A stretch of DNA of 46,244 nucleotides from Nitratidesulfovibrio oxamicus (GCF_015731765.1 NZ_VRYY01000332.1:1-46244), one strand, 5' to 3'; positions 7,348 through 16,070 are shown, counted from the first letter of the stretch. Notes: generated by a model not told the origin, from the letters alone. Made by a program: numbers and translations.

Positions 7348-9132
7348 CTAACCAAGGTACCAGACCAGGCCGAACACGCACAGCGCGAAGAAGGCGGCCA
7401 GTCCCAGATAATCCTGGAGACTGCCGTTCTGCGTGCGCGCGCCCAGCCCGCCGATGCCCCGCACCGTGCGTGCGCTGCCGTCCACCACGCCGTCGATGGC
7501 CTGCCGGTCGAACCACACGGAGCCGAGGGCAATGCCCATCAGCCCGCGCAGGCCGCCCGTGCGGTAGGCCTCGGTCCAGCGGTCATCCAGGAAGGCCAGC
7601 GGGCGGCACACGAAGCGCAGCGCCCCGGTACCCACCGCGCGGTAGGCGATGTCCACGTCCAGGTTCAGCCCCTCGTGCGGGGTGATCACCTTGCGCAGCA
7701 GGTAGAAGGCCAGACCCGAGAAGCCCAGCAGCAGCAGCGACTGCAACACGTGCCATACGGACCACGGCACGTAGGGGTGTTCCACCTCGAAGGGCAGGTA
7801 GGCGTACAGGATGGACGGGGCCACGCCCTGCAGGATGCACAGCACGGCCAGCACGGACATGCCCGCGTACATGTTCCACGGGATGGGGGCCAGCACACGG
7901 TCGTTGTCCGTGGGCTTGCCGCCCCAGAAGGCGAAGTAGGGCAGCTTGATGCCCACCGAGATGAACGTGCCCACCGCCGCGATTTCAAGGCCCAGCGCCA
8001 CCAGCGTCCGGTGCGCTTCCGCCGCGCCGGTGATGGTCATGGTCTTGGAGATGAACCCGTTGAACACCGGCATGCCCGAGATGGAAAGGGCCGCCACCAT
8101 GTACAGCACCATGACCCACGGCAGCCGCGCGGCCAGGCCGCCCAGCTTGTCCAACTTGGCCGTGCCCGCCGCGTACAGCAGGCAGCCGGTGCCCATGAAC
8201 AGCAGGCCCTTGTACAGGATGTGCGCGTAGGCATGGGCCACCGCGCCGTTCAGGGTCATGGCCGTGCCCACGCCGATGCCCGCCACCATGTACCCCACCT
8301 GCGAGACGATGTGGTACGACAGGATGCGCCGGGCATTGTTTTCAATGCACGCGTACAGAACGCCGTACACCGCCATCACCGTGCCCGCCGCCGCCAGTAT
8401 CTCCCACCCGGCAAAGCCGCGGGCCAGCACGTACACCGCCGTCTTGGTGGTGTAGGCGCACATGAACACTGAGCCGGTCACCGTCCCGCGCGGGTAGGCG
8501 TCGGGCAGCCATGCGTGCAGCGGCACCACGGCGGCGTTGACGCAGAACCCGGCCAGGATCAGCCATTCGTACAGCGGGGCGTTTGCCGACGGGGCCATGG
8601 CCGTGAATTCCCACGTGCCAAGGGCCTTGTAGCGCAGCAGCAGCCCGGCCAGCAGCAGCAGGCCACCGGCGGTGTGGTAGAGAAAGTAGCGAAAGCCCGC
8701 CAGCACCGATTCGCGCGTGCGGTTCAGCAGCACGAGGAAGGTGGAGCCGATGGACATCAGTTCCCAGAACACGAACAGGGTCAGGTAGTCGCCCGCGAAC
8801 ACGCAGCCGAACCCGCCCGACACGTACAGGGCGGCGGCGATGTGCTGCCCCCGGTCCTTTACGTGCATGGCGTACAGCATGCCCGCCACCGACATGACGG
8901 CGAACACCTGGGCGAAGACCAGCGACAGCTTGTCCACGCGGCCCAGCAGCAGGGTCTGCCCCAGCCAGTGCAGGGTCAGGTGGTCGCCGGGCGTCATGGT
9001 GAACACGGCAAACACGGCCAGCACTGCGGGCGCGGGCAGCAGCCAGTTCCACCATTTGCCCCGCAGGAAGGGCAGCACCGCCGCCAGGGCCAGGAAGCCG
9101 ATGGCGGGATGCAGGAAGCTAGACGTCTCCAT
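7348..9132 (-). CDS. nuoL: NuoL-like antiporter-type subunit, MrpD-like core
   Basis: A 594-residue membrane subunit. The core resembles MrpD or hydrogenase-type antiporter subunits: E124 in FVFWELMSIGS, VVPLHAWLPDAYP, K230 in AYTTKTAVYVLARG. The tail looks like NuoL: DRQAIDGVVDGSAR, then NGSLQDYLGL and a final helix, the part that in NuoL follows the long lateral helix. The position of the family's helix-7 lysine (IKxxxxPFHxWLP) holds Asn199 instead (CVNAAVVPLHAWLP). It is therefore the probable distal subunit, with an altered channel. The start overlaps the 85-residue gene by 14 bases. Calling it NuoL rests on tail and position; a Mrp-like name would also be defensible. Confidence 0.8.
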   Translation of the reverse strand: METSSFLHPAIGFLALAAVLPFLRGKWWNWLLPAPAVLAVFAVFTMTPGDHLTLHWLGQTLLLGRVDKLSLVFAQVFAVMSVAGMLYAMHVKDRGQHIAAALYVSGGFGCVFAGDYLTLFVFWELMSIGSTFLVLLNRTRESVLAGFRYFLYHTAGGLLLLAGLLLRYKALGTWEFTAMAPSANAPLYEWLILAGFCVNAAVVPLHAWLPDAYPRGTVTGSVFMCAYTTKTAVYVLARGFAGWEILAAAGTVMAVYGVLYACIENNARRILSYHIVSQVGYMVAGIGVGTAMTLNGAVAHAYAHILYKGLLFMGTGCLLYAAGTAKLDKLGGLAARLPWVMVLYMVAALSISGMPVFNGFISKTMTITGAAEAHRTLVALGLEIAAVGTFISVGIKLPYFAFWGGKPTDNDRVLAPIPWNMYAGMSVLAVLCILQGVAPSILYAYLPFEVEHPYVPWSVWHVLQSLLLLGFSGLAFYLLRKVITPHEGLNLDVDIAYRAVGTGALRFVCRPLAFLDDRWTEAYRTGGLRGLMGIALGSVWFDRQAIDGVVDGSARTVRGIGGLGARTQNGSLQDYLGLAAFFALCVFGLVWYLG

Positions 9133-9376
9133 AGTGGTCCTCCCTGCGCACGATGACGGGCTGCACCATGCGCTTCATGATCACCACCATCAGCACGCCC
9201 ACCACAAGGCCGAACAGCGCCCAGAAGCCGGGGTAGGCATCAAGGCCGAAGTGCGGCTCGTGCGGGCCGACGAACAGGTTCAGCAGCACGAGGGCGGCCA
9301 ACGCCCCGTACAGCGCCTTCAGCCATGCGCCGCGCAGTTCGCGCTGGCGTTCAAGGAATGCTCCGAGTCCGTTCAT
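9119..9376 (-). CDS. Two-helix small membrane protein inside the complex I operon
   Basis: An 85-residue protein with helices at about 19-37 and 48-67, joined by a loop containing FGLDAYPGFWALFG, and ending with a charged tail RREDHYGDV. It is not a standard complex I subunit. It sits between the two MrpD-like antiporter genes, overlaps the downstream one by 14 bases and starts 9 bases after the upstream stop, so it is surely co-expressed with them. From memory, small proteins with a PGF-x-x-x-x-G loop and a C-terminal E-D-Y/H-Y motif accompany Mrp/hydrogenase-type antiporter subunits in other anaerobes; I could not check this. A structural or docking role is the natural guess. Confidence 0.75.
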   Translation of the reverse strand: MNGLGAFLERQRELRGAWLKALYGALAALVLLNLFVGPHEPHFGLDAYPGFWALFGLVVGVLMVVIMKRMVQPVIVRREDHYGDV

Positions 9377-9385
9377 GAGCGCCTC

Positions 9386-10888
9386 CTAGAAGTGGCCGAA
9401 CGCCTGGATGAAGTTCAGGAACACCTGCGGATACAGGCCCAGCAGCAACGATATGGCCCCGGTCAGGCACAGCGGCACCACCATGGAGGCGGGGGCTTCG
9501 CTGTACTGCTCTATGTTGGCGTCCGGGGCGGGCGGCAGCATGAACGCCCGGTAGAAGATGGGCACGAAGTAGCCCGCGTTGAGCAGGGTGGACAGCAGGA
9601 GCGCCACCAGCAGGGCGGTCTGCCCGGCCTGCAGCGAACCGTTGACGATGTACCACTTGGAGACGAAGCCGCACACCGGCGGCATGCCGATCATGGACAG
9701 GGACGCCAGGGCAAACGCCCCGAAGGTCCACGGCATGCGGCGGCCAAGGCCGTTCATCTGGCTGATCTTCTTGATGTGCGTGGCCACGTAGATGGCCCCG
9801 GCGCCGAAGAACAGGGTGATCTTGGAGAAGGCGTGGTGGGGGATGTGCATCAGCCCGCCCTGCACGGCGGACGGCGTCAGCAGGGCCACCCCGATGATCA
9901 CGTACGACAGCTGGCTGACCGTGGAATAGGCCAGCCGGGCCTTGATGTCGTCCTTGGTCAGGGCGATGAGCGAGGCCCCGATGATGGTGAAGGCCGCCAG
10001 CCACGCCGTGGGAATGCCAAGGCCCAGCGTGTCCATGGTCTGCACCCCGAAGCCGGAAAGGATGATCCGGCTCACGGAGAACACCCCCGCCTTGACCACG
10101 GCCACCGCGTGCAGCAGGGCCGAGACCGGCGTGGGGGCCACCATGGCCGAGGGCAGCCAGTTGTGGAACGGGGCCAGGGCCGCCTTGGCCAGACCCGCGA
10201 TGTACAGCACGTAGGTAACCCGCACCAGGTTGGGGTGCGCGGCGATGACGTCGGGCGGGAACATGCCGTTCAGCACGTCGCCAAGGCGCATGTCCAGCGT
10301 GCCGGTAAGCACGTAGGTCAGGATCATGGCGGGCAGCAGGAACAGCTTGGAGGTGCCCATGAGGTACACGAGGTACTTGCGCGCCCCGGCAAAGCCTTCT
10401 GCGTCCTGATGGTGCGCAACCAGCGGGTAGGTGAAGACGGTGATCACCTCGTAGAACAGGTACAGGGTGAACACCGTGGCCGAAAAGGCCACGCCCACCG
10501 CGCCGAAGATGGCCACCGCGAAACAGGTGTAGTAGCGCGTCTGGGCGTGTTCGTTCAGCCCGCGCATGTACCCGATGTTGTAACTGGTGGCGAAGCCCCA
10601 CAGGAAGGTGGCGATGAGCGCGAAGATCATGCCCAGCCCGTCGGCGCACAGGGTAAGGCTGATGCCGGGCAGGATGGTGGTGACGGTGTAGGTGTAGATG
10701 ACCCCGGAAAGCACCCCCGGCGCAAGTTGCAGCACCGAGACGAAGGTGAGCGCGGCGGCGATGAACGACACGGCCTCGCGCCGGTTGTCGTTGCCGCGCG
10801 CCAGCATGATGGCGAAGGGCGCAACCAGGGTTATCAGCAGCGGAACGAGCAGGCTTGCGGATTCTACGGTGTTGGGCACGGTCATCAC
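9386..10888 (-). CDS. Extra MrpD-like proton/cation antiporter subunit of complex I
   Basis: A 500-residue polytopic protein of the antiporter family. E147 in LYLFYEVITVFTYPL, K235 in AGLAKAALAPFHNWLP and K266 in AVVKAGVFSVSR are all present, so the proton path looks intact. The sequences SAMVAPTPVSALLHAVAVVKAG and the TYPLVAHH segment fit MrpD / membrane-hydrogenase antiporter subunits better than NuoM. It overlaps nuoK by four bases and precedes the 85-residue gene, in the place where nuoL normally begins. Together with L, M and N it makes four antiporter-type subunits in one operon. Confidence 0.88.
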   Translation of the reverse strand: MMTVPNTVESASLLVPLLITLVAPFAIMLARGNDNRREAVSFIAAALTFVSVLQLAPGVLSGVIYTYTVTTILPGISLTLCADGLGMIFALIATFLWGFATSYNIGYMRGLNEHAQTRYYTCFAVAIFGAVGVAFSATVFTLYLFYEVITVFTYPLVAHHQDAEGFAGARKYLVYLMGTSKLFLLPAMILTYVLTGTLDMRLGDVLNGMFPPDVIAAHPNLVRVTYVLYIAGLAKAALAPFHNWLPSAMVAPTPVSALLHAVAVVKAGVFSVSRIILSGFGVQTMDTLGLGIPTAWLAAFTIIGASLIALTKDDIKARLAYSTVSQLSYVIIGVALLTPSAVQGGLMHIPHHAFSKITLFFGAGAIYVATHIKKISQMNGLGRRMPWTFGAFALASLSMIGMPPVCGFVSKWYIVNGSLQAGQTALLVALLLSTLLNAGYFVPIFYRAFMLPPAPDANIEQYSEAPASMVVPLCLTGAISLLLGLYPQVFLNFIQAFGHF

Positions 10889-11199
10889 TGCTGCTCCCTC
10901 AGGGTGGCCAGGGCGTCTGTGCGGGTGGTGCCGAAGCGGCGGAACACCACGACGATGGCGGCCAGGGCCACGGTGGCTTCAGCGGCGGCAAGGCCCATGA
11001 CCAGCAGCGTGGCCAGTTGTCCGAGGGCGGCATCGGCCCCGGTAAGCTGGGTGGCGGCCACGATGGACAGCCCCGCGCCGTTGAGCATCAGCTCCACGGC
11101 AATGAGCATGCCCACCAGCGTGCGCCGCTTGACCAGCCCCGCCAGGCCCGCGCCCAGCAGCACGAGGGAGGCCAGTTGGTAGAGCACGAGCGGTTTCAC
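10885..11199 (-). CDS. nuoK: NADH-quinone oxidoreductase-type subunit K
   Basis: A 104-residue, three-helix subunit of the complex I membrane arm. The usual features are the basic cytoplasmic loop GLVKRRTLVGMLIAVELMLN, with the channel glutamate in IAVELMLN, and a second helix glutamate in AAAEATVALA. GTG 11199 is preceded by GGAGGGACAA. It overlaps both nuoJ and the MrpD-like gene by four bases. Confidence 0.93.
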   Translation of the reverse strand: MKPLVLYQLASLVLLGAGLAGLVKRRTLVGMLIAVELMLNGAGLSIVAATQLTGADAALGQLATLLVMGLAAAEATVALAAIVVVFRRFGTTRTDALATLREQQ

Positions 11200-11702
11200 T
11201 TGTCCCTCCTTTCCCAGACGAGCAGCACGGCCCCGGCCATGGAGATGAGCAGGACCATCGAGATCAGTTCGAAGGGCAGCACGTAGTCTTCCATCAGCCT
11301 GCGGCCAAGTTCGGCCAGCGGCACTTCCGCCGGAATCATCTTTGATGCCGTGGGGTGCAGCATCAGGATGGGGGCCAGCAGGGCGCCGGGCAGCATGGCC
11401 GCCAGCACGCCCTTGAAGGTGCGCGCGGCAGGGGCGGGGTCCGCCTCGTCGCCATCCGCGTCGGCCCGGGCCAGCATCAGTGCGAAGAAGATCAGCACGC
11501 AGATGGCGCCCACGTAGATGAGTATCTGCATGAAGGCCATGAACGGCGCGTTGAGCAGCAGGTACATGCCCGCCACGCCCAGCAGCGTGGCGACCAGCCC
11601 CACCAGCGCGCGCACCAGGCTGGCGCAGCCCACGGCCATGAAACAGCCGACCACGATGACCAGGAAGTAGAAGCCGAAGGCGAGGATTGCCGGTGTTTCC
11701 AT
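11196..11702 (-). CDS. nuoJ: NADH-quinone oxidoreductase-type subunit J
   Basis: A 168-residue, five-helix membrane subunit. The open frame extends upstream to 11840, but that part is an Arg/Pro-rich shadow of nuoI, and the true start is ATG 11702, one base after the nuoI stop. The conserved third helix is clear in FMQILIYVGAICVLIFFALML, the segment whose pi-bulge links quinone reduction to proton pumping. The C-terminus is DYVLPFELISMVLLISMAGA. It overlaps nuoK by four bases. Confidence 0.92.
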   Translation of the reverse strand: METPAILAFGFYFLVIVVGCFMAVGCASLVRALVGLVATLLGVAGMYLLLNAPFMAFMQILIYVGAICVLIFFALMLARADADGDEADPAPAARTFKGVLAAMLPGALLAPILMLHPTASKMIPAEVPLAELGRRLMEDYVLPFELISMVLLISMAGAVLLVWERRDK

Positions 11703-11703
11703 G

Positions 11704-12336
11704 TCATGCCTCGCTTGCGGGGGTTGCGGTGCCGGGTGCGCCGGATTCGGAGGACGCGGGGGCCGGAGGCGGCGCGGCCTCGGGGGCGGCCTTGGCCTCG
11801 GCCTTCGGTACCGCCTTGCGAGCCGCCGCCTTGCGGGCAAGGCGCGCCAACTGGTCGAACACGAAGTCCTCGCGTTTTGTCCCCACCATGTAGATGTCGC
11901 GGGAGAAACCGATGGAATCCACCGGGCAGACTTCCACGCAACTGCCGCACAGGCTGCACAGCGAGAAGTCGTAGGTCCAGGTGCCGGGCGCCTTGGGCGG
12001 CGCGGGCTTCTTGGGCTTTTCGCCGCGCGCTTCCGCCTCTGCCATGGCCTTCAGTTCCTCTGGCGTGGGCTTGGGCGTGGGAGCGCGGGTGACGGCTATG
12101 CAGTTGCTGGGGCAGGCGGACACGCAGAGCATGCAGGCGATGCACTTGGGCTTCGCCGGGTCCTTGTCCAGCCCGATGAGTTCTATGGGCCCCCGGAACG
12201 AGGCCGCCGCTTCCGGCGTTACCTCTGCCCGCGGGTAGTGCACGGTGACGCCGGGCTTGCAGAATTGCTTGCCGGTGATGCCAAGGCCCACCACAAGGCT
12301 CCACAGGTCGGCGAGGGTGCGGAAGATCGATGCCAT
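11704..12336 (-). CDS. nuoI: NADH-quinone oxidoreductase-type subunit I, two [4Fe-4S] clusters
   Basis: A 210-residue ferredoxin-like subunit carrying electrons toward NuoB. Cluster ligands are C65, C68, C71 and C75 (CIACMLCVSACP) and C127, C130, C133 and C137 (CSLCGSCVEVCP). The second site is followed by the conserved VDSIGFSRDIYMVGTKRED. Two things are unusual. A Lys/Glu/Pro-rich insertion separates the cluster motifs (about residues 84-120). The C-terminal 40 residues are an Ala/Pro/Glu-rich tail. With no NuoEFG in the operon, this subunit could be the electron entry point. Confidence 0.92.
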   Translation of the reverse strand: MASIFRTLADLWSLVVGLGITGKQFCKPGVTVHYPRAEVTPEAAASFRGPIELIGLDKDPAKPKCIACMLCVSACPSNCIAVTRAPTPKPTPEELKAMAEAEARGEKPKKPAPPKAPGTWTYDFSLCSLCGSCVEVCPVDSIGFSRDIYMVGTKREDFVFDQLARLARKAAARKAVPKAEAKAAPEAAPPPAPASSESGAPGTATPASEA

Positions 12337-12354
12337 TGCGCGATTCCCCCTTTC

Positions 12355-13329
12355 CTACAGCTTCATGACGAACGCGGTCGCCAGCAGGTTCAGCACGCCG
12401 AGGGGCAGCAGCCACCGCCAGTTCAGGTTCAGCAACTGGTCGAAGCGCACGCGCGGGTACGTCCAGCGGAACCACATCATGGACAGCAGCAGCCCGTACA
12501 CCTTGGCCAGGAACCACCACGCGCCGTCCAGGAACGGGCCTTTCCAGCCGCCCAGGAACAGCACGGTGCACACGCTGCACGCCACGATCATGTTGGCGTA
12601 CTCGGCCAGGAAGAACATGCCGAAGCCCATGCCCGAATATTCGGTGTGGAAGCCTGCGGTCAGTTCCGATTCGGCCTCGGGCAGGTCGAAGGGGGCGCGG
12701 TTGGTCTCGCCAAGCGCGCTGACGAAGAAGATCAGGAACGCCAGCGGCTGCACGACGATGTTCCACTGCCACGGCATGCCGCCCTGCCCGCCCACGATGG
12801 CGGTTAGGCTCAGCGTGCCTTCCTGGAAGGCGATGGCCAGCACGGCCAGCAGCAGGGGAATTTCATAGGCCACGGACTGGGCCACGGCGCGGGCCGCGCC
12901 GAGCAGGCCGTACTTGTTGTTGGAACCCCACCCCGCAAGCAGAAGGGCCAGCACGTTGAACCCGGCAAAGGCAAGGATGAGCAGCAGGCCGAGGTTCACG
13001 TCCCACCCGGTGAGCAGCGGGCTGAAGGGAATGGGCAGGAACAGCAGCAGCACGGGAAAGAAGGCCAGCACCGGGGCCATCCAGAACAGCAGCGGGTCTG
13101 CCCGGTCGGGGCGCACCAACTGCTTGCCGATCAGCTTCAGGGCGTCGGCCACGGCCTGCAGTATGCCTTGCGGCCCCACTTCGTAGGGGCCGGGGCGGCG
13201 CTGGATGAAGCCCGCCACCTTGCGTTCGGCGTAGACGAGCAGAAGCCCGTTCAGCCCCACGAAGACGGCCACGCCCACCAGCGCGAGCACCACGTGCAGC
13301 ACGGAATCGAAGGAGATGGTTGCATTCAT
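12355..13329 (-). CDS. nuoH: NADH-quinone oxidoreductase-type subunit H
   Basis: A 324-residue membrane subunit that forms the quinone chamber with NuoB and NuoD. Family hallmarks are AERKVAGFIQRRPGPYEVGP in the first loop, the GWGSNNKYGLLGAARAVAQ segment, VAYEIPLLLAV, and the acidic stretch ETNRAPFDLPEAESELTAGF. The length is typical. It starts six bases after nuoD and ends 18 bases before nuoI. Confidence 0.95.
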   Translation of the reverse strand: MNATISFDSVLHVVLALVGVAVFVGLNGLLLVYAERKVAGFIQRRPGPYEVGPQGILQAVADALKLIGKQLVRPDRADPLLFWMAPVLAFFPVLLLFLPIPFSPLLTGWDVNLGLLLILAFAGFNVLALLLAGWGSNNKYGLLGAARAVAQSVAYEIPLLLAVLAIAFQEGTLSLTAIVGGQGGMPWQWNIVVQPLAFLIFFVSALGETNRAPFDLPEAESELTAGFHTEYSGMGFGMFFLAEYANMIVACSVCTVLFLGGWKGPFLDGAWWFLAKVYGLLLSMMWFRWTYPRVRFDQLLNLNWRWLLPLGVLNLLATAFVMKL

Positions 13330-13335
13330 GGCGGC

Positions 13336-14556
13336 CTACCTGTCGATTTCGGGGATGACCATGTCGAGGCTGCCAAGGATGGCAACGGCGTCGGCCAGCA
13401 GGGTGCCCCGCGCGCATTCGGCGAACAGGGCCAGGTTGGAGAAGCCCGGCGCGCGCAACTTGACGCGGTAGGGCGTCTTGCCGCCGTCGCTGGCGATCCA
13501 CACGCCGATCTTGCCGCGCGCCCCTTCCACCGCGAAGTACGATTCCCCGGCGGGCAGCTTGAAGCTGGGCTTGGGGGCCTTGGGGTGCATGTGCTCGCCG
13601 TCGGGCAGGCTTTCGATGGCCTGCTCGATGATGCGCAGGCTCTGCTCGATCTCGGCCATGCGCACCATGTACCGGGCCATGGAGCATTCCTCGTGGCGCA
13701 CGGGAATCTCGTAGTCGAAGCGGTCGTACACCGAATACGGTTCCGCCCGGCGCACGTCGTAGGCAATGCCGCTGCCGCGCGCCACCGGGCCGCTGGCCCC
13801 GTATCGGGTGACCATGTCCTGCGGGATGACGCCCACTTCCTCGATGCGGCGGCGCAGGATGATGTTTTCCGTCACCAGCGCGGTGTACATGGGCAGGCGC
13901 GAGCGCAGGTGCGGGATGAACTGGCGCACCCCCTGCACGAAGGCGGGGCTGGCGTCGGTGTACACCCCGCCGAAGCGGAACGAACTGTACGTCAGGCGCG
14001 AGCCGGTCATGAGCTGCAACAGGTCCAGCAGCATTTCCCGGTCGTCGAAGGCGTACATGATGGGGGTGAAGGCCCCCAGGTCCAGCAGGTAGGCGCCCCA
14101 CCACAAGAGGTGCGACGAGATGCGGTTCAGCTCGCAGGTGATCACCCGCAGGTACTCGGCCCGTTCGGGAATCTCGATGCCCGCCAGCTTTTCCACCGCG
14201 CCCACGTAGGCCCAGTTCCAGGCCAGGGCGTGCAGGTAGTCCACCCGGCCCATGTTGGGCATGAACTGGGCGGGGGTTTTCACCTCGGCCATCTTTTCGT
14301 GCATGCGGTGCAGGTAGCCCAGCACCGGTTCCGCCCGGACTATGTATTCGCCGTCCAGTTCCAGAAGCACGCGCAGCACGCCGTGGGTGGACGGGTGCTG
14401 CGGACCCATGTTCAGGATGAGCGATTCCGGGCGGGCGCCCTGCTCGAAGCGGCAGGTGTAGCCGTCGCCCGCAATCTGGTCATCGGCGCAGCCCCCGTCC
14501 GCCGAGGCGGCGGGACAGGATGTGCCGTTCGACCAAAGGGTCTCGGTGCTATGCAT
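13336..14556 (-). CDS. nuoD: NADH-quinone oxidoreductase-type subunit D (49 kDa)
   Basis: A 406-residue peripheral-arm subunit related to [NiFe]-hydrogenase large subunits. The quinone-site elements are present: the His loop GPQHPSTHGVLR and the Tyr in RVDYLHALAWNWAYVGAVE. The C-terminus FDMVIPEIDR-like ending (DMVIPEIDR) is canonical. ATG 14556 is preferred over GTG 14565 because GAGGAGGG lies just upstream of it. It overlaps nuoC by eight bases. The presence of both quinone-site residues argues that the complex reduces or oxidises a quinone, presumably menaquinone. Confidence 0.94.
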   Translation of the reverse strand: MHSTETLWSNGTSCPAASADGGCADDQIAGDGYTCRFEQGARPESLILNMGPQHPSTHGVLRVLLELDGEYIVRAEPVLGYLHRMHEKMAEVKTPAQFMPNMGRVDYLHALAWNWAYVGAVEKLAGIEIPERAEYLRVITCELNRISSHLLWWGAYLLDLGAFTPIMYAFDDREMLLDLLQLMTGSRLTYSSFRFGGVYTDASPAFVQGVRQFIPHLRSRLPMYTALVTENIILRRRIEEVGVIPQDMVTRYGASGPVARGSGIAYDVRRAEPYSVYDRFDYEIPVRHEECSMARYMVRMAEIEQSLRIIEQAIESLPDGEHMHPKAPKPSFKLPAGESYFAVEGARGKIGVWIASDGGKTPYRVKLRAPGFSNLALFAECARGTLLADAVAILGSLDMVIPEIDR

Positions 14557-15154
14557 TGTCGGCACCCTCCTCGGTTGCGGCGGCCCTGGCCTTGGCCGGT
14601 TTGGCGGGCTTGGCGTCCTCTGCCGGATCCAGCAGGGTGAACCCCTCGGCCTTGCGCAGCACGGTGTCCTCGCGGCCCGGAACGGCCAGCAGGGCGGCCA
14701 GCGGCGCGCGGGCGGCCTCGCCCTTCAGCAGCGGGTGGCCCTGCATGCCTTCGGGCAGCAGAAGCGGCGCGGGGTTGGGATTGCCGGTGAAGGCGATGCC
14801 GTAGAAGTCGGCGGTTTCCCGCTCGTGCCATTCCGCGCCCTGATGGATGTCTGCGATGGAGGGCAGCACCGGGGCGGCGCGGTCCATCAGCACCCGGATG
14901 GCCAGGCGGCCCGGGGATGTCATGCGGTCGAAGTGGTACACCGCCATCAGCCCTTCGCGCACGTCCAGGCCGCAGATGTCTTCCAGATGCCAGCCTGCTT
15001 GCAGCAGCAGGGTGGCGGCGCGGGGCAGAGCGTCTGCGGACAGGAAGGCGGACCAGCGCAGGCCGGTGCGGGCCGGGGTTTCATCGGCCAGGTAGGCCGG
15101 GTCCAGCGGGGCCAGCAGCACGTCGGGGGTGACGTAAGCGGTTTCGGGCGTCAT
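14549..15154 (-). CDS. nuoC: NADH-quinone oxidoreductase-type subunit C (30 kDa)
   Basis: A 201-residue peripheral-arm subunit. ATG 15154 forms an ATGA overlap with the nuoB stop, so the longer frame to 15199 is rejected. The family block is [20 protein letters not shown] followed by [17 protein letters not shown], a divergent form of the usual GHPDLR-PLRKDY ending. The C-terminus is a 25-residue Ala/Lys-rich tail ([12 protein letters not shown]) not usual for NuoC. It overlaps nuoD by eight bases. Confidence 0.87.
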   Translation of the reverse strand: MTPETAYVTPDVLLAPLDPAYLADETPARTGLRWSAFLSADALPRAATLLLQAGWHLEDICGLDVREGLMAVYHFDRMTSPGRLAIRVLMDRAAPVLPSIADIHQGAEWHERETADFYGIAFTGNPNPAPLLLPEGMQGHPLLKGEAARAPLAALLAVPGREDTVLRKAEGFTLLDPAEDAKPAKPAKARAAATEEGADNA

Positions 15155-15714
15155 GCGCCACCCCCCATGGAGCCGGAGATTTCGGCGGGCACCGGCCACC
15201 AGCGGCGACCCGTGATCTTGTGCTGGATCTGGAACAGCCCTTCAAGCAGTGCTTCCGGTCGGGGCGGGCAGCCGGGCACGTACACGTCCACGGGCACCAG
15301 GTTGTCCACGCCTTCGACGATGGCGTACTGCCCCTCGAAGTTGAACGGCCCGCCGGAGATGGCGCAGTTGCCCAGCGCCATGACGTAGCGCGGCGCGGGC
15401 ATCTGCTCATACAGGCGCACCAGCGCCGGGGCCATCTTGCGGGTGACGGTGCCCGCCACGATCATCAGGTCCGACTGGCGCGGCGAGGGGCGGAACACTT
15501 CCGCCCCGAAACGCGAGATGTCGAACCGGGCCATGCCCACCGCCATCATTTCGATGGCGCAGCAGGCCAGGCCGAAGGTCATGGGCCACAGCGACATGGC
15601 CCGGCACACGTCCAGGATCTTCTGCACCGGCGCCACGTTGACGATGGGTGCATCAACCCCGCCCGAGGCCGGTACGATGACCGGGGGCCTTACAGGGCAA
15701 TCTTGCGCGGCCAT
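15151..15714 (-). CDS. nuoB: NADH-quinone oxidoreductase-type subunit B, cluster N2
   Basis: A 187-residue subunit that holds the last iron-sulfur cluster before quinone. The four ligands are C51 and C52 (LACCAIEMM), C117 (LGNCAISGG) and C149 (VPGCPPRPE). The motif [21 protein letters not shown] is canonical. Its start lies inside the end of nuoA (25-base overlap), with AAGGGGGT upstream of the ATG. Confidence 0.95.
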   Translation of the reverse strand: MAAQDCPVRPPVIVPASGGVDAPIVNVAPVQKILDVCRAMSLWPMTFGLACCAIEMMAVGMARFDISRFGAEVFRPSPRQSDLMIVAGTVTRKMAPALVRLYEQMPAPRYVMALGNCAISGGPFNFEGQYAIVEGVDNLVPVDVYVPGCPPRPEALLEGLFQIQHKITGRRWWPVPAEISGSMGGGA

Positions 15715-16070
15715 GTGAACACCCCCTTGGCGCGGAAATAGACCAGGGCAAGCACGAGGAAGAACAGGAAGACGCAGATTTCGATGAAGGCGGTCCAGCC
15801 CACGGTGGTGTGGTAGTGGGCGGCGGCGGGGAACAGGTACAACACGTCCACGTCAAAGGCGATGAACAGCAGGGCGTAGACGTAGTAGTTGATACCGAAG
15901 CGGGTCCAGGCGTTGCCGTGCGGGCGCATGCCGCATTCGTAGGACATGCCCAGGTCGCCGCCGCGTGCCCGTGGGGCCACGAGCAGGGCGAGGATGAGCG
16001 GGCCGCCCGCGAACGCGAGCCCCGCAATGAGGAAGAGAATGATAGCAAGATGCAGGATGTCGAAAACCAT
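15690..16070 (-). CDS. nuoA: NADH-quinone oxidoreductase-type subunit A
   Basis: A 126-residue, three-helix membrane subunit and the first gene of the operon. The conserved loop [20 protein letters not shown] and the helix [13 protein letters not shown], with its channel acid residues, identify it. The ribosome site CCGGAGGTGACCG directly before ATG 16070 is excellent. The 900 bases upstream hold no gene and must include the operon promoter. Confidence 0.95.
   Translation of the reverse strand: MVFDILHLAIILFLIAGLAFAGGPLILALLVAPRARGGDLGMSYECGMRPHGNAWTRFGINYYVYALLFIAFDVDVLYLFPAAAHYHTTVGWTAFIEICVFLFFLVLALVYFRAKGVFTWPRKIAL

Noticed and set aside
4271-11182. Very long plus-strand frames (519, 953 and 780 codons) opposite the nuo genes
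   Set aside because: They are His/Gln/Arg-rich antisense shadows in high-GC DNA. The minus-strand proteins are clear complex I subunits with coupled starts.
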